From Chionis minor (Eukaryota > Chordata > Aves > Charadriiformes > Chionididae), in the NCBI GenBank assembly GCA_013398295.1, contig VZSF01006754.1, forward strand, positions 61,073-125,072: a DNA stretch of 64,000 nt. Reading direction: 5' to 3'. Below, in pieces: positions 37,431 through 48,637 of this stretch (within the stretch, counting starts at the first letter, position 1; each line of letters starts with the position of its first letter). The notes under the pieces are model-generated. The model had not been told where the DNA came from, made no database searches, and was given only the letters and a program-made list of their open reading frames with translations. The translations under genes were made by a program, and so were the position numbers.

Positions 37431-40107
37431 AAGCTTCAAGTGATTTTCCTGCCAGGCAAAAGTTGTTAGGACACAGAAGGAGTTACGAGGAGCTGGGCAG
37501 CAGGATGCTTGTGGCTCTGCAGGAGAGCTCCTGCACCTGGAAGGATGCACAGAGGACCATCCCCCAAACAGATGGGGCACAACTCCAATCCCATCATTGC
37601 GAGGCCAGCATGGTCTGAACTGCAGGCAATTTAGCAAGGACAGAATTGCAAGAGAGTCTACCACTCTGCACAGTCCCATGGAAACACAGTCATAGGAAGA
37701 GAAAGTTTTCCAGGAAAACAGGCGCTGTTGGCGGGACAAGACAATTTTTCTGCTTCTCCTCAACGTCCACCTCCTGGCTAGTGTGTGTTCTTGAGCACCA
37801 TCTGCTGGCATTTTCTCCACGAGCTAGCTTTTCACAGACCCAGACGGCTATCACCCAAGGTCAGGGAATTAGGGCTGAGGATAACTCACACCATAAGAAG
37901 TAGCCCTGGCACAGGACAGTGTGAGCACAACTCCAGTATTTCAGAGGCAAGCCTACTCCAAAAGCAGCTGATCTGCTTTCCAGTAGAGCTGAGCATAATA
38001 TACTGTGGATCCACACAGAACCAGCCCAGATGTCCAGATGCAACAGTCCCAGAGCCAGGAGCTAAGGTCTCTGCAGAAGACCATGGCTTGGAACAACTGT
38101 GTGGTACAGAGCATTTGACAGCAGTGACAAAAGCAGATGGGAGCAGGGCCACAGGGGATTCCTAGCAGATTAAAAAACTCCCATGTAGACATTCCAAGAC
38201 CCTGTGACTTTGGCTCAACTTGTTCCCCAGGCTCTGTATGACACCAGCAATTAATTTGAAAAAGGAAGAGTAGCAAGATATAGTTTGCTGCTTTGGAAGG
38301 CACAAGTCCATTCCCTCCATCCTCCCTGGAGTCCCTCTTCGTGTAATGTCCATGCTGCCCTTGGGAAGCAGGGTCATACCAAGCTTCTGCAAGGACACAC
38401 TGCTGGCTGCCTTGGCTGCTGGATGGCTGCAGAAGCAAAGGATATCCTGTGATACAAAAACCCTGTGCTCAGCCAGAAGCAGCCTGGCAGCAAAGCAGAA
38501 TTATCATTGATAGGCTGTTCTGCACAGCACCTGGAGTTAAACCACAACCTGGCATTTAACCGTTATAGCCGTATCTACTGCTGCTTTCCAGAAAGTAAAG
38601 CTGCATTTATTTTAATTTTCTTTGAGAGTGACACTTGGAATTAAGTGCAGATAAAGAGCCCTCTGCATGTTTACATGTGGGCATCTGAACTACACAGAAA
38701 TACTGGGGAAACTCTTCTCTGTAATTAACCAAAACAACTTGGGAGAACACCAAAATATAAGCATATTCCCTTTGGGAACAAGTGCCCTGTGTTTCAGGAA
38801 CAAAACACCTTTGAAATGTTATAATGAGAGAAAGAAAAGCTAGACATGCTGAAGGAGAAAGGGGATACATGCTTCCTTTCTTGGTTATCTTGAGTATTTT
38901 AATTGTGATCCTACTGAGATAATTCAGAACTCCTAATTAGGATATTTCAGGGCTGCAATTTGCACAATGGTTTATTTCAAATGACTTTCTGAATGTGCCT
39001 GGTTGATGTTCAGCATTCCCTGCACCCACTATGCCCACTTGGAAGAGAAGAGAGACCTATAGCCTGCAAGATTATCACCTTGGGGACCACATATGAACAA
39101 GCCAAGCATCGCTGGCATTCCAAGTGGACTGTTCAACCACCAGGGCTTCTGCTGCCATAGAGGAGCAATATGAGGACACAGAGATACCTGAGGGGGCATC
39201 CATAACCACCTCCTCCACACATTAATAGCCAGTGCAGTCAAAGAGGGGAACTGCTATTGGAACTTGGAAGATTTAATTGACTTTGCAGTGGTCATATCAG
39301 AGAGGCTCATCAGAGGCTTGTCCTTGCCTTCCGAGAAATGTGGTCCTTGCACTATGAGATAACACAACACATCAGGGGCTTCTTTCTGCGAGCCTTTGGG
39401 GGACATTCTGTGTCTGCCTCACATGTCCTGAGACTCAATTCCTTTTTGTGCATTTTTTTCTGGAAATACACCTTTGTGGGGTACAGTCTGTGCCTGTTCC
39501 CTTGTGATCTGCATGTAGTGCCAAGCACAGCTAGGACCAAGGCAGCTTAATGCAGTTTTGACTTCCTCAGCCATAAACATCCTCACCTCCATCCCCTGGA
39601 AGGCAGAGAAGATCCCCTCCATTGTCCTCACCTCACGCAGTTTGCTGACAAAAAGCATAGGCATCTGCTGAGGCCTGAAGCAGCACCCACAGGCTCAGGA
39701 GCACATGTACAACCCTAGTCCAGTGCATGCTGCGCCACCAGCTCCACTGTAGCCTTCTTTGATCCTAACACACATGATGCCTCTCTGGTTTTTGACCCTG
39801 TTTCCTCTTCTGGATAGCACGAGGCCCTGCAGTCTGGAGCTAGACTCCATATCCTAGAGCTGGTTTTGCATCTCCCTTCACCTCAGCAATAACTCATAGT
39901 CCTGGGCTTGTACATTATGTCACAGTTATGATAAAAAGACAGGCAGATGTGTGAGGTTAAGGTCTCAGGAAGAACCACAGCAACCACAGACCCTGTATTT
40001 TTTCCTACTATTATTCTAATTCGCCAGGCATTTACTATACATCCCTGGCCAACAAGGTTTCGTATTCCAGTTGTTTTCAACTCTTGTTATTGACTTGAAG
40101 CAAACCC

Positions 40108-40141
40108 ACGCGTGAATGGATGAAACGCGTGAATAGCTGAA
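40108..40141. repeat. 17-bp tandem duplication with CpG-rich core
   Basis: 'acgcgtgaatggatgaa' (40108-40124) is followed directly by 'acgcgtgaatagctgaa' (40125-40141), with two mismatches. Each unit keeps ACGCGT (an MluI/MCB-type hexamer), giving four CpGs in 34 bp of an otherwise CpG-poor region. Confidence 0.85.
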
Positions 40142-43100
40142 ACTCACTGCTGTCTTGCAGTGATTTCCACAAGATACCTCTGAAATTCCATAAGAACAAG
40201 TGAGTTTAAAACTGCAGCCATTCAAATGGAAAATACTGCTGAATGACTACAACTACAATAAAAATTAAGATGCAGAATTGCAATTGTGGAGCAGGAAAAC
40301 CTGCACATTTTATTGTTTTCTAGAAAGCTCTAGAAATATAAAAATAACTCTGGGAACATAAAAAAATGAAAAAATACGGTGATCCAAACAACTACACCAG
40401 TCAAATCTGAGCTACTTTTTGTCAGTGCTTGTCCTCTGCTGATCTGAAGCCATGGGGGAAAATGATATTCAGCTGTCAACATTACGAAAAACCTGGAAAG
40501 AGGCCCAATGAGAAGAGCTCCACTCACATTCCCTGATCAAACAACGGCCCTGAGCAAACAGACCTGGCCTCAGTTGCTAAATGATACATCTTGTTCACCA
40601 AATGGAAAGAGGACACGAGAGAAAACATTGCTTCAAGCTCATTATTTCTGGGCTGTTTCAGCTGTCAAAACACTGTATGGTATCCCCGTAACCTGCAAAA
40701 AGGGCTAGAGAGTTCAGATCCAAGGTCCAGGTTCCCTAGCCAGAGCCCAGGACATTGGGGAATCCCACCTCCTGTGCCTCCCTAGCTAGGAGGAATGTAC
40801 TCAGCTACACACACTGAAGCACTAGTCCTGGAAATTGCTGTTCAATGAGATGCTTAATTTCCTGCCCCTGAGGGTCACTGCTATAACATCTCTCAAGGTC
40901 TCAGCAGAAACAATTTCTCAACAAGAGAAAAAGAGGAGAAAACTCCAAAAGGATGCTTAAGCAATACATGATTGTCTGCAAATCCACTGAGTTATTTTTA
41001 GACTGTCCTTTAGGATGGTATCAAAACAGCCAGTTTCAGTGCCCCAAGTCCTCCATCTCTGTTGGGAAAAGGCCTGCGATAAGGGCAAGATAAGGGCACA
41101 TAAAGTTTTGTGAGCTGAGAGCTAATGAAACTTGGGCTCTGATAGATGGTTTTTCATGGCTGATTACAGCTGACAACTTCATGTGGTTGGGGTGCTTCCG
41201 GTCTCTTCTCTGTATGGATTTGCAGGGATGGAGAAAAAGTGGAGTCAGTAGGAAATCGGGGAAGAATTTATTCAAGCATGGCTAAAACAAGCAGCATGTT
41301 TATTCCATGCTTGCTCATTCAGACTCTTTTGGCTATGAAGTGCTCTGTGGATGGTACTGGTTTTCAGTAGTCAGGACAGAAACCTGTGGGATGAGAACCA
41401 CAGCCTTGTCAGTCCTGTAGCCTGGTGCTGTTCCTGGATTAGCTCCCTGCCCTGAATAGGAGCTTCTCCATCTTTCCCTGCAAGCTAAGCGCCAGGGCAG
41501 TCCCGAAACAAGGTGGTATTCAACAGCTACCTGACTGCCTGCCTGGCCCAAAGGACTGCTGCTCTTCCCATCTCACCACACTTCTGGAGCCCCAGATGGT
41601 TTGCTCTGCTCCCCCCACACTGCATGACAAATAGCACATACACCAAACACAAAGGCACAGCAGCGATAATGAGCATGGAGCGAGCAAAGTAGCTACCTCA
41701 AATCTAAACACACCTTAGCAAATATTTGCCAGGCTTGAAAAAAAGGTGACTTTCTCCAAGCAGTGAACCAGAATTCCGCCAGGGAGAGATATACTGCACT
41801 CACCTTCATTAGCCTCCACAGGCTGATCACCCTCCCAGGACTTCCAAACAGTGCAAGCTGCCCCCATCCCCCAATGAGATATGGAAGGAGGCTTGTTTTC
41901 CCAAGGACTTCAAGGGAGAAAGACAGGAGTGATGTGCAATCAATGCTGAGCATGTTTCTTCCCAAAGCTATAAAGGTGAATCATATCTCTATTATCATGG
42001 TCTGAGGGAAGTAAATGTGCCTGCCTGGAATTTACGTCCCCAGATTTCCGCACCAGAAAGGTTCTCAGCGACTGTCTGCCAGAGCACAAGCTGAGAAAAC
42101 AGACTTTAAAGATACAGAAGGGGTTGCATTTGACAGGCTGGTTCTTCCCCAAATCCATCCTTTTCAGGCTGTGACAGCACTGGCAGTAAAATTTAGAAGG
42201 GATCAGGGAGATCTCTAGGGAAGCAGCAATGCAGCAGGATGTTGACTGTAGCTATGTGATGGACTCAGTGACATGTAAAAGAATGTCTCTGGGATAGGAA
42301 TTGCAGACTGGAATAGGAATTCCCACTTGTGAGAAGTGTGATGGTGGGCCACCTGGAGAGGGATGTCTTAAAATTTCTGTTTCTAGATCAGAAGAAATTA
42401 GTTCAGGAAATGTCTATATCTATTCACTGGAAATACGTATCTGCAATTTACACCCAGATGTTGAGACCCCAGGGCAGCTGACAAGCCTTGTACTAGCTGA
42501 GGACTAATATGCACCATCTGTCGAAGCCAGAGAGGAAAACAGCAACTTTTCTCCTTTCAGGTTGGATTGCCTCACCACTGGCTGAATTGGTTTGCAGAAG
42601 TGAAAAATTGTGCTCACTCTTGAAGAAAGGCATGGTCTTGAATCATTGAGTATTTCTGATACCCACAATGAAGGAGCCAATCCATTCTTTGAGAGGTCTT
42701 CAAAGGCTTCATCTCTTGCATATGGCTACTTCAAAAGGAAGGAACAGAGGAGCAGACACCCAGATACAGAGCAACATTTGCTGACTCCCAACTTCAAGTT
42801 CCTGGGAGAAACAGGAGCAGCTGTACCAGGCTTTTCTATGGTGTAGAAGAACCACTGTCCCCACTGAAGTGGAGGACTGGTATTAAAAGCTCAAGACACA
42901 GGCTAAGATCTTGCATCCTTAGGGAGAAAGAGGGATGCCTGGAAGATTTTCAGTACCTACATAACTACCCCCGTGTCCCATCTCGGTCAGCTTTCTATCG
43001 GAGATAGCTAAGGCGTTGAAATCTTCCAGCACAGGTGACTCTAGAAAATGCGGGCCCAGAGAGGAAAGCTAGTGGAAGAAAAGTTCAGGTAGCAGCAAAA

Positions 43101-43751
43101 ATGGTCCTTCTCTCCTGACAAGCATTCCTGCCACATGAAAAACAGCAAAACCGAGCTGTCCCATACGGATCTTGAGATATTCTCCCCTTTTCTGGGGGCT
43201 CTGGCCCCAGGACCACCATAAGGAGGGTGTTGCTGTCAGTGTTTCTCTTCTTTTCCAGGCATTGTCCAGACAAATCTACCCATTAAAAGAAACTATTTTG
43301 GGCTCTTTCACCTTGAATTCACAAATGTTTCCACCTCCTTCTCTCACAAATATGTCCTCCCCTGAACTGCTCTGTCCATACTTCAGGATGTCATCCTGAA
43401 ACAGAAACCAGCTACAAGACCAAGCTATCTCTATCTCCCTGCCCATCACTGAACTGTAGTCACAGCAGAGGGCCAAAAATGTCTTTCAAGCATCAGTCAG
43501 CAGGTTACTCACGCCTGCATTCAAACCTGCACAGCATTCAAAACAAGGCAGCCTCCAACTGAGTTCTGCATTCCCTGGCTGAAGCAAGAGCTCCTATTTC
43601 TATGCTTGCCCTAGTTTCTGGTCATAATTCAGTGGTGCATTAAGATCAAGGCTGCTCTGACTACCTGTATGCATTTAGAGAGAGGATTTCTCCAGAGAAA
43701 GCTTTTAAAAGTAGCAGTTCACTCGGGTCAGAAGACAGCTCAGGCATATTT

Positions 43752-43811
43752 AAAAAAAAAAAAAAAAAAAAAAAAAANNNNNNNNNNNNNNNNNNAAAAA
43801 AAAAAAAAAAA
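43752..43811. repeat. poly(A) tract interrupted by assembly gap
   Basis: 26 A (43752-43777), then 18 N (43778-43795), then 16 A (43796-43811). The gap sits inside the homopolymer, so the true tract length is unknown. The upstream 250 bp shows no gene I recognise, so it is not demonstrably the tail of a processed pseudogene. CR1 elements do not end in poly(A), so this tract does not belong to the CR1 tail just downstream. Confidence 0.95.
43778..43795. other. assembly gap (18 N)
   Basis: Eighteen undetermined bases inside a poly(A) run. A further single N occurs at 46052. Confidence 0.99.
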
Positions 43812-43927
43812 GTATTTCAACCACTGAGTTACAAACAGCAAAATAAAAAATTGGAGAAAGTTGTAAAGAGAGAGCAACAGAAACACTTCTAGTATTGATC
43901 AAGTTCAAGATGTCCCTGAATCCCATA

Positions 43928-44013
43928 GAAGATGTCCCTGTTCATTGCAAGGGGTTGGAGTAAATGATCCTTAGAGGTTCCTTCCAACCCAAACTATTCT
44001 ATGATTCTATAAG
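43928..44013 (+). mobile_element. CR1 LINE 3' end fragment
   Basis: The last ~85 bp of a CR1 element, with 'gaagatgtccctgttcattg', 'aggttccttccaacccaaac' (43975-43994) and the terminal 'tattctatgattctat' ending near 44013. It resembles the tail at 2741-2859 closely, including 'ccttccaacccaaactattc', so the two may come from the same subfamily. All coding sequence is absent. Confidence 0.9.
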
Positions 44014-44399
44014 TGCATACCAAAATCTGGATGGAGTTCTCAAAGCAGCTTAAAATACAGAAGTCAGCATGGGGTATTACATTCCCCCAACACAGCGCCT
44101 GGAAAGTAATTTGAACAGAAGAAAACAGGAGGAAGGTTCAAGCAACCTGCTGGTAACTTCTCCTGCACGAAGGCATGCAGGTGTGGGGTTGTGGAGGACA
44201 GGTTGGGTTTGTGGACTCCTCCAGGAGACTGTCAAGCCGTGTGAGGGAGGAAGGAAGATTTTAAATAGCGAGAAGGAAGGAATAAAAGGAGGCCATGGGG
44301 AGGGGAAGAAGGAAGACAAGATACAATAAATGACTAGTCATTTAGCACAAAGAAACCAAGATGTCAAAAACACATTAATCAAGTCACCAAGGGAGGAGA

Positions 44400-44595
44400 C
44401 AAAATTCTGTAATTGCCTCTACACCAATGTGAGAAGCCTGGGTAATAAACAAAAGAAAGGGGAATTTCACATTTACAGAGCATAAATTTGACCTAGTTGG
44501 TACCACTGAAGCCTTCTGGGAGGAATTTGCATGATTGGAATATATAAAAGAAGTCAGCGCTCATAAACTATTTGGGAAGGGGAGGGGTGCTCTGT
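44400..44595 (+). pseudogene. old CR1/L2-type endonuclease fragment
   Basis: The peptide 'CLYTNVRSLGNKQ' (44415-44453) closely follows the start of the CR1 apurinic-like endonuclease domain ('LYTNARS.GNKQ.EL' in CR1 copies as I know them). After a frameshift, 'KFDLVGTTEAFWEE' (from 44485) corresponds to the 'YDLV.ITETWW' motif, whose E is part of the endonuclease active site, followed by 'HKLFGKGRG' for the usual 'YKLFRRDRQG'. Stops and the frameshift show long decay. It is not part of the CR1 tail at 43.93-44.01 kb, which lies upstream of it in the same orientation. Ends are approximate. Confidence 0.78.
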
Positions 44596-47500
44596 GATGG
44601 CATTATCTGTACGATGGGTGGTTGGAGGGATGTTGTCTCCGGCGCGTACTCTGTGCAGGAAGAGCACTGGCTGCTCCTGAATTGATGGGAGGATCATTAA
44701 GCTCCTTCTCTGAAAAATGCAAAGCAAACTCTTACCAGGGGAGCAGTCCGAGTGATTCATCCTGACATTTCCAAAGCCTCCCCAGGACTAAGTCTTATCT
44801 AAAAATTTTTCAGATTTTACCAAAAGTGTCTCTAAAGCTGCCCCCCCTGCAGAGCCATGCTGACACAGACCTTTGTCTGGGCAGAGAAATATGGAAAGAC
44901 AGCTGAACTGAAAGTCAGCCTTTACTTCAGTGCAAGCAATCACACTAATCTTTTAATGCACAGACAAAGCAAATGCCAAACTAATGAAATACCAGCTTAT
45001 GTGTTCAAAGGGAAAAATTTCAGACCGAATATAGTCAAGGGAAAAAAGTTGTGAGAAGTTAACAAAAGTCAAAGTGAGGATATTTTTCCTAGAAAAAAAG
45101 AAAAAAAGAGGTGCTAGACAACCACAAAGATCATGATTCAAGGAAGACTGCTATTCTAAAAAGCCTGGGGATGAAAGACCAGTATAAGTGATGCAAGACA
45201 TGTAATCTTCATAAAGAGAAGGAAAAGTAATGAAGTATTTGATGCAAATCAGTTATTTCGTTCCTAGTTTATATTCATTGGGAAGGGAGGGGGACTCAAA
45301 TAATTCAATACCCAGACAACTTCACAAGAGCTTAAAGAATTCTTGCAACAGCAATGCTATTTCTGGTATGCCAAGAATAATGCAGAGATTATTTGTTGTG
45401 CATTTGGCAACAGGCAAAGGCGTTGCCTTCTACCTTACCTCCTTGTGGCTGACATTCCTGGGAATAGCCACTGTGCACCCTCCAAAGAAGGGGTCTTCTA
45501 CTTACTCTGGAACCATTTTTTTCCAAACAACATGGTTCTTCTTAGGGACCAAACTCACTTTCAGCACTGCAGCCTCCCAGTTCCAAGCCTGGTACACCAC
45601 ATCCAAACACTCCCAATTCTTGTACCCCCAGCAGCCATTTCAGTAAAGTCCACAGAAAACTCCAACACTGACAGGTCTCAGGTATGTCTCAAGCCTTTAG
45701 TAATCCTTTGTTTCCAAACCCCATCTCCAAGCACTTCCTTGATATCTACAACAGAAAGTCTCTACCACAAAGGTGTCTTCTCTGGCACCAGCAGCTCCTA
45801 GTTAAGAACCTCTGAATGTCTTTGAATTTCTTTTCCCCAGTGTGTTTCCTGGAGAAAAAACAGCAGGTACATTCTCCCAACAATCTCCTATCTTAGTCTT
45901 CATTGTGGTTTAGTAATCAGCAAGCCATGTCCTCTGCTAATTTCCCCTCCACTGTCTCAGAAAGGTCAGCAGGCAAGTCTGCTCCAGCTCCATGTTCCTC
46001 TAAGAATCTTGCAGCTCTTCAGCGATCTCTTATCAGCTAACAAAAATCCTTNGCCTAAGACTGACAAGATTTGGAGAAGAATTCTATGAATTGTTGGGAG
46101 ATCTCACAAACAGGCTGGAGAGTAGCAATGTTAAAGGGTGTCACTGATCAGATCACACATTGATGGGAAGAAGAGACAGAATTGTTATACAGAGGATTTT
46201 CTCAATACAAAGCAACAACAAAAGCCATCAGATGGAAGCTTGATGGAGGAAAATGCAAGACTAGGAAAATATGCATTGATGACATCTCAATAGAGATAAG
46301 AAAACCCACACCAGAGGAAGTAATCTCAAAGCTATGCTTTATTTTCCACTTCTTGGCATCTATCACATGCTTTAGCATAACCTCAAGATACAAGTTTGAC
46401 AACAGCCAGTCAGTCTGAGCTGTTCATGCTACGTAAAACAGGTGCCTGTGCTGGAAAATGGTAATTGCAGATATTCCCAGGATAAAAGGTGTGAAACATA
46501 AAAAGAAGTTGGACACAAACCCTGCGTTGGACTATGTGCCACAGCAGCCAATTCCCCTGTATGCAACCAGCCTTCACCAGATAGAAAATAATTTTACATT
46601 TTAGCCATGCTTTAGTAAGGGAAAGAACCCCACCAAAAAACCCAATTCACTGAAGGAAGGGCTTATACATTCATCACAGAAACTACGCAACAACTACCTA
46701 GAGTGTAATCTATCCATCTTGAAACATGTCTATACAGGGAAAAGGTCTGCATAGTAAAGCATTTCCGACAAGCCAAATTAAGCTGCACAACGGCAAAACA
46801 CTTACATTGGCGCAGCTACCTCCTCTCCTGCTTTCCGGCCTTTCATTAGGGCCAGGGTGACAGATCAGGGAAACCCATCATCTTCATGGGACTTCAACTT
46901 GTCGTGTGCAATATCATCTTTTTAACTATCAAACTCATTCCACTGCAAATCTCATTTGCTTCCTCTAAAGTTTAAGACCAATCCATGCGAGATAACACTT
47001 GACCACATTGACCAGAAACCCTTTGATACTTACATTCAAGTAGGAATATTCTTAGAAAAATGCTGACTTTCGCTAAAAAAACCAGCCCACTCAATGTACT
47101 AATAGTCAACTGATCAACAGACAGTATCTTATCTCTAAATAATGCTGATCTTCAGAGAGACTCCAACTTTACAAAAATACTCTCGCCAGCTGATTTAAAG
47201 ATACAGAAGTGAACACAAGCAGAACTAGCTGCAAGAATGAAAGACAAACATATCAGCTCAAAGAATCAATGTTTTAAGAAAAAAACAAAAGCTCTGGATA
47301 TCAGAGAAAAATAAAATTAAAAAATTATCTAAGCCTAATTGATTCATCAAGCTAGTATACTGCAGCAGAGAAGTGTGACTTAAGGTTTTAGAGCGGTGTC
47401 TGAGTCTGGATCTCTGAGGATGCATAGTCCCTGTCTTGCAGATGACTTTTGAAGACCACGTTGCCACAGGTTCCCAAAAGAATCAACTGTGAAAGAACAA

Positions 47501-48610
47501 ACATGGCCTCATGAAAACTGAGGCCAGGTCTTAGTAGCTGGGCCACAAGGGTTGCACAGCTGTAAAGGAACAATTGAAGAAATGATCTGGAGAAGCACCA
47601 GGAATGACAAATGAAAGCTTAAAAACATATGTCCAATTTAAAAAAAAAAAAGTCCAATTGATAATCAGGATAACTTCCACAGGTAACTTGGGCATATCTG
47701 CCATGTATCTGGAAGACACTGCTTTCCAAAGCTTACCAATGTTCTTGTGGACTATGCAGCAGGTGCATGGAGAGAATACCCTGAACCTAGCTGCATTTTA
47801 AGGTTTCATTGAGCTGATCACTCTGGTCTCTTTTTTTGGAATAGTACTGAAATGTTGCCTGGTCGTAGGCTTGCTACAAAAATATGAACTCAAAGCCTTC
47901 CACATAACAGACAGTGACATTGAATGTTATTCATCTCAAAACATCCTATCTCACATTTAAACACTTCCAGCAGGCACGATCATATCGTCCACATCATCCT
48001 AGGACAGTTTGTCACAAGCAGAAGAAAATTTATTTGTGCATCTCCCAAGAGCAACAGATGTCTACTTTAAATCACTCACAGCCTCTGCACTCATGAGCCA
48101 CCCTCACTGCAATCATGTGCTGTCTTGCTGCAAGCATTACTTGGTGACAGGAGCTCTGCACCTTATATTGTCCAAAGGATCACACTAGATTCTTTTCCAT
48201 CTTCAGAACTGCAAATTAGACATCCTCCTGACCTGAAAATATTCACTGTAGAGTCAAGAAAAAGTGAAGAGAAAACAGCAAAGACTTTTATCTTCTTTTT
48301 CTTCAGTTCTCTTTCATTATCCTGTTACTGCGGCTACGTTTGGTGTTTCATTGTTCATCTCCAGAAAGACTACCTACTGTCTCTTCACATAAAAAGCTGA
48401 TGACATGAAGGTGGTCTATTACTTCAATGACTTGCAGAAAAAAAGTTACTGCACATGCCCTTACTACCCAATTTGCATTATGCAAGTTGTCTATGAGCTT
48501 GATCATTTCTTTCATCTATAAGCCTGTTTAAAGTGCTCTTATCTCTTCCACTCCAGGTTTGTTTGGTTTTTTTAAATTCTATTTCAGTAACATTGTCAAA
48601 GATGTCTACT

Positions 48611-48637
48611 CACAGAAAGCTTAGCAAGCTTTCTGTG
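48611..48637. repeat. perfect 12-bp hairpin with 3-nt loop, followed by T-run
   Basis: CACAGAAAGCTT (48611-48622), loop AGC, AAGCTTTCTGTG (48626-48637), then C and eight T. The stem is perfect. In random sequence a 12-bp stem with a loop under 10 nt is expected only about 0.04 times per 64 kb, so this is the least likely chance hairpin of the window. The layout superficially resembles a terminator, but intrinsic termination of that type is bacterial; no RNA gene was recognised upstream. Confidence 0.8.

Larger units (their letters stand above)
34905..43751. other. non-coding, no gene seen
   Basis: The interval includes frames of 155 codons (35679-36146 plus), 161 codons (37953-38438 minus) and 143 codons (37389-37820 minus). 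None has recognisable domains, signal peptides or family motifs, and the minus frame at 37389 runs through an A/C-rich tract at its 3' end. Small tandem duplications at 40108-40141 and 41079-41100 and the A/C tract at 37388-37430 are the only structure I can point to. Confidence 0.6.

Noticed and set aside
37210..37820. Hydrophobic minus-strand frames that could look like membrane proteins
   Set aside because: The Phe/Val/Leu-rich segments are read from the A/C-rich low-complexity tract at 37388-37430.
37953..38438. 161-codon minus-strand frame, Cys/Trp-rich
   Set aside because: No signal peptide, domain or cysteine spacing pattern that I recognise, and it overlaps a plus-strand frame of similar quality. 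Treated as chance.
45230..45801. Two overlapping plus-strand frames of 138 and 152 codons
   Set aside because: They occupy the same DNA in different frames without any family motif, so at most one could be real and neither has support.
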